Origin: Capnocytophaga sp. ARDL2
GTDB taxonomy: Bacteria; Bacteroidota; Bacteroidia; Flavobacteriales; Flavobacteriaceae
Direction of reading: 5' to 3'
NCBI RefSeq assembly: GCF_041530365.1
Contig: NZ_CP168034.1
Location: forward strand, 992,001 to 1,056,000
DNA length: 64,000 nucleotides
The notes under the pieces: generated by a model
What the model saw: the letters and a program-made list of their open reading frames with translations, nothing else
Told to the model about the DNA's origin: nothing
Database searches by the model: none
Translations under genes and position numbers: made by a program
Part shown: positions 53,790-62,639 of the stretch, one piece after another
Layout of the letters: the number at the start of each line of letters is the position of its first letter
How positions within the stretch are numbered: position 1 is the first letter of the stretch

Positions 53790-55019
53790 ATGGTACAAGA
53801 TACAATAAAACAGAAAGTAGACGAATTTGATTCATCTGACGGCGTTGAAAGTGGAGAAATTGAAGAAATTCAGCCATTTGATCCTGAAAAAATATCCATT
53901 GACACTAAAACTTTTACAATGGAGGCTTGTTTGAGACGACTGGAACAAAAGACATTGATTTTAAATCCAGATTTTCAAAGAAATGAGGTGTGGAATGAAG
54001 ATAAAAAATCAAGGCTTATAGAATCTCTTATTTTGAAAATTCCATTACCTATGTTTTATGTTTCTGCAGATGAAAATAATGTATTTTATGTAGTAGATGG
54101 ACTACAACGGTTGAGTACTATCAGAGATTTTGTATTGGGGAAAGAATATTTGGATACTTTGAAGCTAGAAGAAAAGGGAAATGGATTTAGATTAAAAAAT
54201 TTAGAATTTTGGGGAGAGAAATTCAATGGTTCTAATTTTAAGTCTTTACCTATTCATATTTACAATAGAATTTTAGAGACTGAGTTTACTTTTACAATCA
54301 TTAATCCTGGTACACCAGAAGAGGTGAAAAGAAATATATTTAAAAGAATTAATACAGGTGGAGAACCCTTAACTTCTCAAGAAATAAGACACGCTTTATA
54401 CATCGGAGCAAGTACAGAATTCTTATTAGATTTATCTAAAAGCAATGAATTTCTAAAAGCTACAGATAATTCTATCAAATCAGGAAGAATGATGGATAGA
54501 GAAATTATACTAAGAGCTTTGGCTTTTATGGTCAGAAGCTATGATTCCTATCCTAAAAATAATGATATGGATGAATTTTTATCTGATACAATGAGAATAA
54601 TAAATGTATATAACAACAAGCGACCTTTAAGCAAAGCGGATATCAAATTTAAAGAATCTGTAGAATCAAATGAGATAAATCATAATTTGAATGATTTAAA
54701 AAACAAGTTTAATACGGCAATGATAAGGTCTTTCAAACTTTTTGGAAAACATTCATTTAGAAAAAGCTATAATAATAAACAAAGAACTCCTATAAATAAG
54801 GGACTTTTTGAGGTTTGGTGTAATACTCTTTCTAACTTAAATGAATATGAATATGAAAAATTATTATCTAATAGGAAAGGATTTATGAATGACTATATTG
54901 AATTATTAAATGATAATAATTTTATTATTGTTATATCAAGAGACAGTCAGAAGTCGAGTAGTGTTAAAACTAGATATGAAAGGATTAATGAACTTGTAAA
55001 TAAACATATAAAATGGTAA
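53790..55019 (+). CDS. DUF262-domain protein (ParB/GmrS-like)
   Basis: A 409-residue protein with the DUF262 motifs LNPDFQRNEVWNEDKKSRL, ESLILKIPLPMFYVS and YVVDGLQRLSTIRDFVLGKE, a ParB-like nucleotide-binding fold. An FKRINTGGEPLTSQEIRHAL segment follows, also typical. No DUF1524 HNH domain is present, so unlike GmrSD it has no nuclease of its own. Its 3' end overlaps the ATPase gene by 7 bases. Likely the NTP-sensing or DNA-recognising part of a defence operon (inference). Confidence 0.85.
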   Translation: MVQDTIKQKVDEFDSSDGVESGEIEEIQPFDPEKISIDTKTFTMEACLRRLEQKTLILNPDFQRNEVWNEDKKSRLIESLILKIPLPMFYVSADENNVFYVVDGLQRLSTIRDFVLGKEYLDTLKLEEKGNGFRLKNLEFWGEKFNGSNFKSLPIHIYNRILETEFTFTIINPGTPEEVKRNIFKRINTGGEPLTSQEIRHALYIGASTEFLLDLSKSNEFLKATDNSIKSGRMMDREIILRALAFMVRSYDSYPKNNDMDEFLSDTMRIINVYNNKRPLSKADIKFKESVESNEINHNLNDLKNKFNTAMIRSFKLFGKHSFRKSYNNKQRTPINKGLFEVWCNTLSNLNEYEYEKLLSNRKGFMNDYIELLNDNNFIIVISRDSQKSSSVKTRYERINELVNKHIKW

Positions 55020-56017
55020 AAAGTATAAACATTTCTGGTTTTAAATCATTATTAGAAAACTACATTGAATTTGGAAATTTAACCTTATTGACTGGATTAA
55101 ATAGCTCAGGAAAAAGTTCGATAATTCAGGCTCTACTGATGTTAGAAAAAGCATATTATGAAAAAGATAATGTGCTTTTGGAAAATCACGGCTCAATGAG
55201 AGATTTGAAAAACCCATATCAAGAAGAAAATATAAAATTTGATATCCGAATTGATGATGCTGAAAATACCATTGAATTTTGTGATGATGATAAATGTTTA
55301 ATTCCTAACGATAAACTTATTTTTCCTGAAATTATTTATATCTCAGCAAACAGATTTGGTCCATCTATAAATTTGCCTATATATAATAATTCTGTAAGAA
55401 AAAATAAAATTGGTAAAAATGGCGAAAATCTTATTCAGTTTATTGATTTTTACAAAGATGAAATAATTGACAATTCTTTAATTCGAGATGAATCTGAGGG
55501 GAATACCGTATTATTCAATATTAGAACTTGGTTAAATATTATTTCTCCGAATATAAAATTTGATTACAATATAGATAAGAAAAGTGATACTTCGTATGCA
55601 CTGTTTAATGGATATAGATCTACTAATGTTGGATTTGGATTAAGTTATTCTCTAAGCGTTATCGCAACTCTGTTAATCGGTTCTGTAATAAAGAACTCTT
55701 TAATAATAATTGAAAATCCAGAGGCTCATTTACATCCTAGAGGACAAGTTGAATTAGCAAAACTAATGTCTTTATGTGCGAATAACGGAAATCAGATAAT
55801 TGTAGAAACTCATAGCGACCATATCTTTGATAGTGTTAGAATAGCTTGTAAAGAAATGGAAGGATTTAATGAAAAAGTGAAATTACATTGGCTCGAACTT
55901 AATGAAAAAAATAATTCTACAATTATTTCTCCCATAATTAGCAAGAAAGGAAGAATTGACGAATGGTCACAAGGTTTTTTTGACCAATTTGAAATAAACT
56001 CTTCAAAATTAATCTAA
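55013..56017 (+). CDS. AAA-family ATPase (DUF3696/RecF-like)
   Basis: A 334-residue ABC/RecF-type ATPase. Walker A is LTGLNSSGKSSIIQALLML, the signature region GFGLSYSLSVIATL, and Walker B SLIIIENPEAHLHPRGQ, with switch histidine in IIVETHSDHIF. The end resembles the DUF3696 C-terminus. Such ATPases sense DNA or activate partner effectors in many phage-defence systems. It is coupled to the DUF262 gene by overlap and to the next gene by a 6-base gap, so the three are a unit. Confidence 0.88.
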   Translation: MVKSINISGFKSLLENYIEFGNLTLLTGLNSSGKSSIIQALLMLEKAYYEKDNVLLENHGSMRDLKNPYQEENIKFDIRIDDAENTIEFCDDDKCLIPNDKLIFPEIIYISANRFGPSINLPIYNNSVRKNKIGKNGENLIQFIDFYKDEIIDNSLIRDESEGNTVLFNIRTWLNIISPNIKFDYNIDKKSDTSYALFNGYRSTNVGFGLSYSLSVIATLLIGSVIKNSLIIIENPEAHLHPRGQVELAKLMSLCANNGNQIIVETHSDHIFDSVRIACKEMEGFNEKVKLHWLELNEKNNSTIISPIISKKGRIDEWSQGFFDQFEINSSKLI

Positions 56018-56023
56018 CATAAA

Positions 56024-56938
56024 ATGATTTATTATTCATTCAATGAATGTTTTAGTAAGAATATTGGTTTTAATTTATTGAAACAGTGTTTTTCTGATAC
56101 ACTAAAACATTATAAAAACATAGCTGAAAAACATCCAGATGTAGTTTTTGGGATTCTTACCGACAAAGTTATCAGTGATGTTGAAATTAATAAAAAAAAT
56201 AGTTTGTACGATTTGGTTGATTCATTAGATAGAGAAGAAAAAAGATATGCTTTTAGTTTATTGAATAAATATCCTACTGAAGATTTTTTCGAAATTGATA
56301 ATATAGATTCGTTAATTGATAATAACTATATTTTATCTGTTGATAATTGTGAATATAATGCTTTTAGTCATAAAATAATTAGCTTGTATAGTGGTTTTTT
56401 ATTCTCTTTGGGCGTTCACAATGATTTAAAGAAAAATCAATTAGGAATATTAGAAAAAAATAATAAAGAATCAATAGCCCTTATTGATAACCTTTTTGGA
56501 GAACAAGCTAATACAAAATATAATCTACAACAAATTAGCAATAAAATTGGTCAATCAAAACAAGGGTTCAATAAATTATTAACACTATTCGGGGCACCTA
56601 TCTTCGATGAAAGACTTTTTAAAAAGGAATATGAACATTTATCAGTTGAAATACAGAATTGCATTTATGATAATTTTGAAATAGCTAAAACACGAGATTT
56701 ACCTACTCCTTTTTCTGCTGATGGACAATTGATTAAGGATGTTACTCCTCAAAAAGAAAACAATATAAAGGTGTATGAATTGAGAATTTTTAAACCTGTA
56801 TGTATAAGAATATATTTTTATGAAAATAATGAAAATATATATTTAGCATCTATTACTAGAAAACCAGCTAAAAACACTCAAAGCAAAGATATTAGAACAG
56901 CTTTATCTATAATAAAATCTCTAATTAAAACGCATTAG
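56024..56938 (+). CDS. Unknown protein with a RelE/HigB-like C-terminal domain
   Basis: A 304-residue protein. Residues 1 to about 200 match nothing I know. From about 200 the sequence follows the pattern of Gp49/HigB-type toxins: NCIYDNFEIAKTRDLPTPFS, then VYELRIFKPVCIRIYFY, NIYLASITRKPAKNTQSKDI and a final helix. RelE-family domains cut mRNA on ribosomes. If this one is active, it would be the effector of the operon. The resemblance is by eye only. A strong terminator follows. Confidence 0.7.
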   Translation: MIYYSFNECFSKNIGFNLLKQCFSDTLKHYKNIAEKHPDVVFGILTDKVISDVEINKKNSLYDLVDSLDREEKRYAFSLLNKYPTEDFFEIDNIDSLIDNNYILSVDNCEYNAFSHKIISLYSGFLFSLGVHNDLKKNQLGILEKNNKESIALIDNLFGEQANTKYNLQQISNKIGQSKQGFNKLLTLFGAPIFDERLFKKEYEHLSVEIQNCIYDNFEIAKTRDLPTPFSADGQLIKDVTPQKENNIKVYELRIFKPVCIRIYFYENNENIYLASITRKPAKNTQSKDIRTALSIIKSLIKTH

Positions 56939-57009
56939 ATTGAATTATTGTTTACTCTCTATGATAGTTTGTTCATTATTTTAATTTATTGTCAAATAAA
57001 TATTTTTTG

Positions 57010-57039
57010 AAAAGAGAGAGCTTTTACTCTCTCTTTTTT
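57010..57039 (+). terminator. Terminator of the three-gene DUF262 operon
   Basis: AAAAGAGAGAG, CTTTTA loop, CTCTCTCTTTTTT: strong hairpin with T-tract, 70 bases after the last stop. Confidence 0.8.
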
Positions 57040-57134
57040 CTCATATATTTTGTTGTTTTTACACACTTTCTTTAATCTAAAAAATTACATTTGCTAATAT
57101 TAAATTTAAAATTCCAAAACCATTCAAAACTTGA

Positions 57135-57142
57135 TACCTTTG
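57135..57142 (+). promoter_or_regulatory. -7 element of the second Crp/Fnr gene
   Basis: TACCTTTG, 21 bases before the ATG at 57164. Confidence 0.5.
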
Positions 57143-57163
57143 CAAAAAAATAGCTAATCAAAA

Positions 57164-57706
57164 ATGAATCTCCATACGATTTTTACGGAAAACTTTTCCT
57201 TGGGAAAGGAAATCGTTATCCAAAGAGGAGCGTTTTTAAAAACGCCTGATACGAAAGACACGCATATTTATCTTGTGAAAGAGGGGAGTTTAAAAATCGG
57301 ATTTTTTACCGAAAATGAAGACAAAATACTAAGGTTCGGGTACGAGAATGATGTAATCACGGCATTGGATTCTTTTATCACAGAACAGAAATCCAAATTG
57401 TATATTCAGGCAATCAAAAAGTGTCGTTTGGCGGTGGTTTCTAAGTCGGATTTTATGGCATTTGCACAAAAATCTTCTGAAAACTTGTGGATTTATACCA
57501 AAATTTTAGAAAAACTACTTGTTGACCAATTGGAACGCGAACAAGATTTGCTCTTACCCTCGCCCAGAGAACGCTACCAGCGAATTTTGAAACGCAACCC
57601 CCAACTTTTTCAGCAAATTCCGCACAGGCACATCGCCGTGTATTTGGGAATGACCGAAGAGACGCTTTCCAGACTCAAAAAAACATTGACGCCAATCAAG
57701 ATTTAG
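57164..57706 (+). CDS. Crp/Fnr-family transcriptional regulator
   Basis: A 180-residue protein with a cNMP-binding-like N-terminal half (HIYLVKEGSLKIGFFTENE) and a C-terminal helix-turn-helix (HRHIAVYLGMTEETLSRLKK). It is followed by a DinB-family gene 34 bases on, perhaps its target. Motifs and length are ordinary for the short Bacteroidota Crp/Fnr group; ligand unknown. Confidence 0.82.
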   Translation: MNLHTIFTENFSLGKEIVIQRGAFLKTPDTKDTHIYLVKEGSLKIGFFTENEDKILRFGYENDVITALDSFITEQKSKLYIQAIKKCRLAVVSKSDFMAFAQKSSENLWIYTKILEKLLVDQLEREQDLLLPSPRERYQRILKRNPQLFQQIPHRHIAVYLGMTEETLSRLKKTLTPIKI

Positions 57707-57740
57707 CACCTCCATTTTGCTGACCTTTGCCCCAAAAAAG

Positions 57741-58310
57741 ATGGACAGAAAACAATTGTTAGACACGCTTACCCAAATAACGCTGGAAAATAAAACCTTT
57801 GCAGAAGCACTGCTACTAAAATCCGAAATAGAACTCAGCAATAGCCCCAGTGATGATAGTTGGAGTATTTTGGAATGTATCGAACACCTGAATTTGTACG
57901 GAAATTTTTATCTGCCCGAAATAGCTTCGTGTATAGCAAAAGCTGATGAAAGCAACCGTAATCTGTTCAAAAGCGGATTTTTAGGCAATTATTTTGTGAA
58001 ACTTATTCAGCCCAAACCTCGGCTCAACAAAATGAAAACCGCCACTAAAATGAATCCCAAAGGGCGTAGGCTTACAAAGAATTGTTTGCAAGTTTTTATC
58101 CGTCAGCAAAACCAACTCCTTGATTTACTACAAAAAGCTCACACTGTGGATTTGGCTAAATGCAAGACCAATATCAGCATCGTTCCATTCATCAGACTTC
58201 GTTTGGGAGATACCTTGCAATTTGTAGTTTATCACAATCAGCGACATATGAAGCAGGTGTGGGATATTTTGGATGCAAATAAAAAAACTCTTGAAACCGA
58301 GGATAAATAA
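57741..58310 (+). CDS. DinB/YfiT-like superfamily protein
   Basis: A 189-residue helical-bundle protein. The metal-binding histidines appear in DSWSILECIEHLNLYGNFY and QFVVYHNQRHMKQVWDIL. DinB-like proteins are often thiol S-transferases or damage-inducible proteins of unclear function, and are unrelated to the polymerase DinB at 39261. The ATG at 57741 is preferred; eight upstream codons are open. It probably shares a transcript with the Crp/Fnr gene before it. Confidence 0.8.
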   Translation: MDRKQLLDTLTQITLENKTFAEALLLKSEIELSNSPSDDSWSILECIEHLNLYGNFYLPEIASCIAKADESNRNLFKSGFLGNYFVKLIQPKPRLNKMKTATKMNPKGRRLTKNCLQVFIRQQNQLLDLLQKAHTVDLAKCKTNISIVPFIRLRLGDTLQFVVYHNQRHMKQVWDILDANKKTLETEDK

Positions 58311-58445
58311 TCAAAGAAGGTTGTTGTAATATAAGTATCATAAAAGGATTCTCTCAGGGTGCTATTTTTCATAAATGAATAATTTTTCATTAGCAATATT
58401 AATTCGTTCTTGACTTACATCAATGACGGGAAGTAAAAAACCGCC

Positions 58446-58453
58446 TACCTTTG
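58446..58453 (+). promoter_or_regulatory. -7 element of the yceI gene
   Basis: TACCTTTG, 25 bases before the ATG at 58479. Confidence 0.5.
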
Positions 58454-58478
58454 CCCTGAATTTAAAAATAAAGAAGAT

Positions 58479-59006
58479 ATGTCAACAGTAAAATGGTCAT
58501 TAGACACCGCTCACAGTGAATTGAATTTCAAGGTAAAACACCTTATGATTTCTAACGTAAAAGGAAGTTTCAAAGACTTTTCAGTGGAAATTCTTGGCGA
58601 AGATTTCGCAACTTCAAAAGTAAATACACAGGTAAAAACTACTTCTATTTTCACCAACAACGAGGATAGAGACAACCACTTGCGTAGTGCTGATTTCTTC
58701 GATGTGGAAAACTTCCCAGAAATGAAATTTGAGGGGATTTCTCTTACCAAAAAATCAGACGATGAGTTCACTTTGGTAGGAAACCTCACTATAAAAGATG
58801 TTACCAAAGAAGTAACTTTGGCAGTAGATTTTGGAGGAGTGAGCAAAGACCCTTGGGGAAATGAAAAGTTAGGTTTCTCTGTAAAAGGAAAAATCAACAG
58901 AAAAGATTTCGGACTCAACTGGAATGCTGCTTTAGAAACAGGAGGTGTTTTGGTAAGTGATGAAGTGAGAATCGAAGGTGAATTGCAATTTGCAAAACAA
59001 AACTAA
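58479..59006 (+). CDS. YceI-family lipocalin-like protein
   Basis: A 175-residue protein with the YceI pattern: VKWSLDTAHSELNFKVKHLM, SNVKGSFKDFSVEI, DNHLRSADFFDVENFPEMKF, and the end FGLNWNAALETGGVLVSDEV. The fold binds isoprenoid or amphipathic ligands. Unlike E. coli YceI it has no signal peptide, so it should be cytoplasmic. Monocistronic, with its own promoter and terminator. Confidence 0.88.
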   Translation: MSTVKWSLDTAHSELNFKVKHLMISNVKGSFKDFSVEILGEDFATSKVNTQVKTTSIFTNNEDRDNHLRSADFFDVENFPEMKFEGISLTKKSDDEFTLVGNLTIKDVTKEVTLAVDFGGVSKDPWGNEKLGFSVKGKINRKDFGLNWNAALETGGVLVSDEVRIEGELQFAKQN

Positions 59007-59038
59007 AAATAAGTAAAACTCAATCACTAACTAATCTT

Positions 59039-59069
59039 CAGGGCTTTTACAATGATTGTAAAAGCTCTG
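59039..59069 (+). terminator. Terminator after yceI
   Basis: CAGGGCTTTTACAAT-G-ATTGTAAAAGCTCTG followed by ATTTTGTTT: a 15-bp stem with one G-T pair. Confidence 0.75.
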
Positions 59070-59134
59070 ATTTTGTTTCAATAGAAAATTTCTAACCAAA
59101 TTTGTATTATCTTTACCTCCAAAATTGATAGATA

Positions 59135-59706
59135 ATGATGGTTAGTGAATATTTTTCAAAGTTGGTGCAACTCTCCACAGAGGAAAAAAACTTGATAGAT
59201 AAGAGCTTTGAACTGAAATCCTTCTCCAAAGGAGATTTTGCCTTGCGTTTGGGAGTGATTTGTGAATCTGAATTTTTTGTAAAACAGGGCTGTCTTAAAA
59301 ATTATTATATCGACTTTCAAGGCAATGAAATTATTCTTTCTTTTGCTATAGAGCATTGGTGGATTGGTGATTTTGACAGTTTTAACAATCATACTCCCAG
59401 TAAAATGTTTGTAGAAGCTTTGGAAGATAGCGAGGTTTATACTATTTCCTACAACAAAAAACAGCAACTACTCAAAGATATTCCACAATTGGAGCGTGCT
59501 TATCGTATACTTTTAGAACGACATTTACAAAACTATCAGGAACGAATTTATTCTGTATTAGCACTTTCGGCCAAGAACGCTACGAACGATTTTTAAAAAA
59601 ATATGCCAAATTGGTGCAGTGCGTTCCACAGTACTCTATCGCTTCTTTTTTGGGTGTAACCCCCGAAACGCTGAGCCGTATCAGAGCTAAACAGGCTAAG
59701 AAATAG
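59135..59706 (+). pseudogene. Crp/Fnr-family regulator with a frameshift before the DNA-binding domain
   Basis: The first frame (59135-59596) gives the effector half (LRLGVICESEFFVKQGCLKN, IEHWWIGDFDSFNNH) and then loses register after VLALSA. One base out from 59571, the sequence reads ERYERFLKKYAKLVQCVPQ and SIASFLGVTPETLSRIRAK, the expected helix-turn-helix, ending at 59706. One missing C in the CC at 59571-59572 would restore it (about 190 residues). Either recent inactivation or a sequencing error. Confidence 0.82.
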
Positions 59707-59738
59707 AAATCATAATCCGAAAAATAAATTAAAAACAT

Positions 59739-59769
59739 AAAAAAACTCCATACAAAATGGAGTTTTTTT
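59739..59769. terminator. Bidirectional terminator
   Basis: A-tract, CTCCAT, ACAAA loop, ATGGAG, T-tract. It serves the Crp/Fnr gene and the converging lipoprotein gene. Confidence 0.8.
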
Positions 59770-59775
59770 ATTATT

Positions 59776-60144
59776 CTAGTTGGTTGTATTAACGATAATG
59801 TTAATACTTTTTCCACTCTTGGTATCAGTAATATAAGTGGAGGCTCTTCCGCCTTCTTTAAGAGCTGTAATTTCTAAATATTCTTTGTCTTTGCTAAGGT
59901 TTATTATTGCGATTTGAAGGTTTTGAGTATAATCATAATCTCCATTTCCAGAAATAATTTTAATTCTATCGGTTTTTCCTCTTTTTATAGTAATTTCTGT
60001 TTTTTCAAGAGTGAATTTTTTTAATGGAGTGATAGATTCCTTTTTAGGTTCTGTTGATTTGGAATAATCATCATCTCTTCCACAACTTGCCAATGTGCCT
60101 ATGACCATTGTAGCAATCATCAAATGTGATACAAATTTCTTCAT
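59776..60144 (-). CDS. Putative lipoprotein of unknown function
   Basis: A 122-residue protein with signal KKFVSHLMIATMVIGTLASC and lipobox LASC, followed by acidic GRDDDYSKS. The mature part is a short beta-rich domain (LEKTEITIKRGKTDRIKII; EYLEITALKEGGRASTYIT) like a single Ig-like or BIG-type module. Monocistronic; function unknown. Confidence 0.6.
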   Translation of the reverse strand: MKKFVSHLMIATMVIGTLASCGRDDDYSKSTEPKKESITPLKKFTLEKTEITIKRGKTDRIKIISGNGDYDYTQNLQIAIINLSKDKEYLEITALKEGGRASTYITDTKSGKSINIIVNTTN

Positions 60145-60367
60145 TTTTTTAATTGTAATGTATATTGAGCCATTGCCTTACAATTATTATGCCAAATAAT
60201 CTAACATAAGAAATAAAATGATATTTTGGATGCTTTGAAATAGTGAAAATGAAATAAAAGACGAAATAAATTTATAGTTTAAACGCTAAAAAAATGAATA
60301 TTTTAAAAATTTCTATAATCAATTTTTATTTTTTTGTATGATAATACTTTTTCCTTAGTCTAATTTG

Positions 60368-60375
60368 TATCTTTG
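60368..60375 (+). promoter_or_regulatory. -7 element of hsdM
   Basis: TATCTTTG, 30 bases before the ATG at 60406. Confidence 0.5.
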
Positions 60376-60405
60376 CTTCCTAAAACATTTTTTACAGACA
60401 AATAT

Positions 60406-62592
60406 ATGGATCATAAAATTCACAATCAGATTGTTAATTTCATTTGGAGTATTGCCGATGATGTACTAAGAGATATTTTTGTTCGTGGAAAATACCGCGA
60501 TATTATTTTGCCATTTACGGTACTTAGGCGTTTAGATGCCTTGTTGGTGCCTACCAAACAAAAAGTTTTGGAAGCAGTAGAATTTATGCGAAAAGAAAAA
60601 ATCGACGACTATTCGGCACTCAAATCGGTTACTAATTATCCGTTTTACAATACCTCTAAATTTACTTTCGAGAGCCTTCTCAATGATGCCAATAACATAG
60701 ACAGCAATTTAGAAGCCTATTTAGACGGATTTAGCCCCAATGTACAAGAAATCATCAGTAAATTCAAATTGAGAAATCAGTTGGAAACGATGAAAGAAAA
60801 CGGAATTACTTTTCTTTTGATTGAAAAATTTGCTTCCAAAGAAATCAACCTTAGCCCCAACGAAGCCCTAAATGGCAAAGGCGAAAAAATGCCTCCGCTT
60901 ACCAATTTGGGTATGGGCTATGTATTTGAAGAACTGATACGAAAATTCAACGAGGAAAACAACGAAGAAGCAGGAGAACATTTTACCCCACGAGAAATCA
61001 TCAAACTGATGACGCATATTTTGTTTCTTCCAGTAAAAGACAAAATTACAAAAGGGACTTATCTCATTTATGACCCAGCCTGTGGTAGCGGAGGTATGCT
61101 TACCGAAGCCGAAAGTTTTGCCGAAGAAATTACCGGACGAAAAGGCGGTTTTAGTCTCTATGGGCAAGAAGTAAATCCTGAAACCTATGCTATTTGCACC
61201 TCGGATATGCTCATCAAAGGCGACAAACCCGAAAATATAGCCTTTGGTTCTACGCTCTCAAAAGATGGTTTTCCAGAGTTGTTTTTTGATTTTATGCTCT
61301 CCAATCCTCCTTACGGAAAAACTTGGAAATTAGACGAAAGTGCCATTGTAGATAATCGCGGAAAGAAAGGCAAGGGCGAAAATAGCGAAAACATTAAAGA
61401 CCCTCGTTTTCAAGTGGGATTGCCTACCATTTCAGACGGACAACTATTATTTTTGATGAATATGGTAAGCAAAATGAAACACGATACCTCATTGGGAAGT
61501 CGCATAGCTTCCGTGCATAATGGTTCGTCTTTGTTTACAGGAGATGCAGGAGGTGGTGAAAGTGAAATCCGAAAATATATCATCGAAAATGACTATTTGG
61601 ACTGCATCATCGCACTGCCCAAAAATATTTTTTACAACACAGGTATTCCTACTTATGTATGGATACTCAACAACCGAAAACCCACACACCGCAAAGGCAA
61701 AGTACAACTGATCAACGCATTGGATTTGTTTGTAAAATTGCGTAAAAACTTGGGCGATAAAAACTGCGAAATGACCGCCGAACACATCGACCAAATTACA
61801 GACCTGTATATGAACTTTACCGAATCGGATATTTCAAAAATATTTTCCAATGAGCATTTTGGTTATCGCAAAATTACGGTAGAAAGACCCTTGCGTTTGT
61901 CTGTAAAATTTACAGAAGAAGCCCTTGAAAACCTGCGTTTTGACAAGAATTTGGAAGAGCCAATGCGTTGGGCTTATCAAAAATTTGGTAAAAAAGTATA
62001 TACCGAGCTTGAAAACCTAAAAACCGAAATAGAAAAATACCTTGCCAAAAGTGAGGTAAAACTCAAAACCAACGATAAAAAAAATTTGTTTAGTCAAACA
62101 TTTTGGAACACCCAGTTGGAAAACTTGGAAAAGGCAAAACAACTAATGGAACATATTGGCACTAAGCAATTTGACAATTACAATGAATTTCTCTTACTTT
62201 TTGATCAAACAATCAAAAAACATAAGATAAAATTGGACAACAAAGCACAAAAAAACTTGCTCAACGCCATCAGTTGGAAAAATGAAGAGGCTACCCCCGT
62301 AATCAAAAAGGTAGAAAAAAACGGAACAATCACTTACGAAGCCGATACCGACCTCAGAGACACCGAAAATGTGCCACTGAGCGAAGAGATACAAACCTAC
62401 TTTGAGCGAGAAGTCTTGGCACATATCCCCGATGCGTGGATAGACCACAGCAAAACTGTAACGGGTTATGAAATTTCGTTTACACGCTATTTTTATCGCT
62501 ATACCCCTCCGAGGAGTATAGAAGAAATCGCTGCCGAAATCCTACAATTGGAGCAAGAAACCGATGGTATTTTAAAGCAAATAGTGAGTTAA
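60406..62592 (+). CDS. hsdM: Type I restriction-modification system methyltransferase HsdM
   Basis: HsdM methylates adenine in the target site as part of an HsdM2S complex. The 728-residue protein has the N-terminal helical domain (NFIWSIADDVLRDIFVRGKY), the SAM motif LIYDPACGSGGMLTEAESF and the catalytic motif FMLSNPPYGKTW (NPPY). The C-terminal extension is long, with coiled-coil stretches. hsdS and hsdR are expected nearby but lie outside the window if present. The ATG at 60406 gives the family N-terminus. Confidence 0.93.
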   Translation: MDHKIHNQIVNFIWSIADDVLRDIFVRGKYRDIILPFTVLRRLDALLVPTKQKVLEAVEFMRKEKIDDYSALKSVTNYPFYNTSKFTFESLLNDANNIDSNLEAYLDGFSPNVQEIISKFKLRNQLETMKENGITFLLIEKFASKEINLSPNEALNGKGEKMPPLTNLGMGYVFEELIRKFNEENNEEAGEHFTPREIIKLMTHILFLPVKDKITKGTYLIYDPACGSGGMLTEAESFAEEITGRKGGFSLYGQEVNPETYAICTSDMLIKGDKPENIAFGSTLSKDGFPELFFDFMLSNPPYGKTWKLDESAIVDNRGKKGKGENSENIKDPRFQVGLPTISDGQLLFLMNMVSKMKHDTSLGSRIASVHNGSSLFTGDAGGGESEIRKYIIENDYLDCIIALPKNIFYNTGIPTYVWILNNRKPTHRKGKVQLINALDLFVKLRKNLGDKNCEMTAEHIDQITDLYMNFTESDISKIFSNEHFGYRKITVERPLRLSVKFTEEALENLRFDKNLEEPMRWAYQKFGKKVYTELENLKTEIEKYLAKSEVKLKTNDKKNLFSQTFWNTQLENLEKAKQLMEHIGTKQFDNYNEFLLLFDQTIKKHKIKLDNKAQKNLLNAISWKNEEATPVIKKVEKNGTITYEADTDLRDTENVPLSEEIQTYFEREVLAHIPDAWIDHSKTVTGYEISFTRYFYRYTPPRSIEEIAAEILQLEQETDGILKQIVS

Positions 62593-62639
62593 GTGCATAA
62601 AAATAGTACTAAATGTAGTTTAGAAAAAATAGATAGATT

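Noticed and set aside
57741..58310. DNA polymerase IV
   Set aside because: The DinB/YfiT superfamily name is shared, but this is a metal-binding helical bundle; the polymerase is at 39261.
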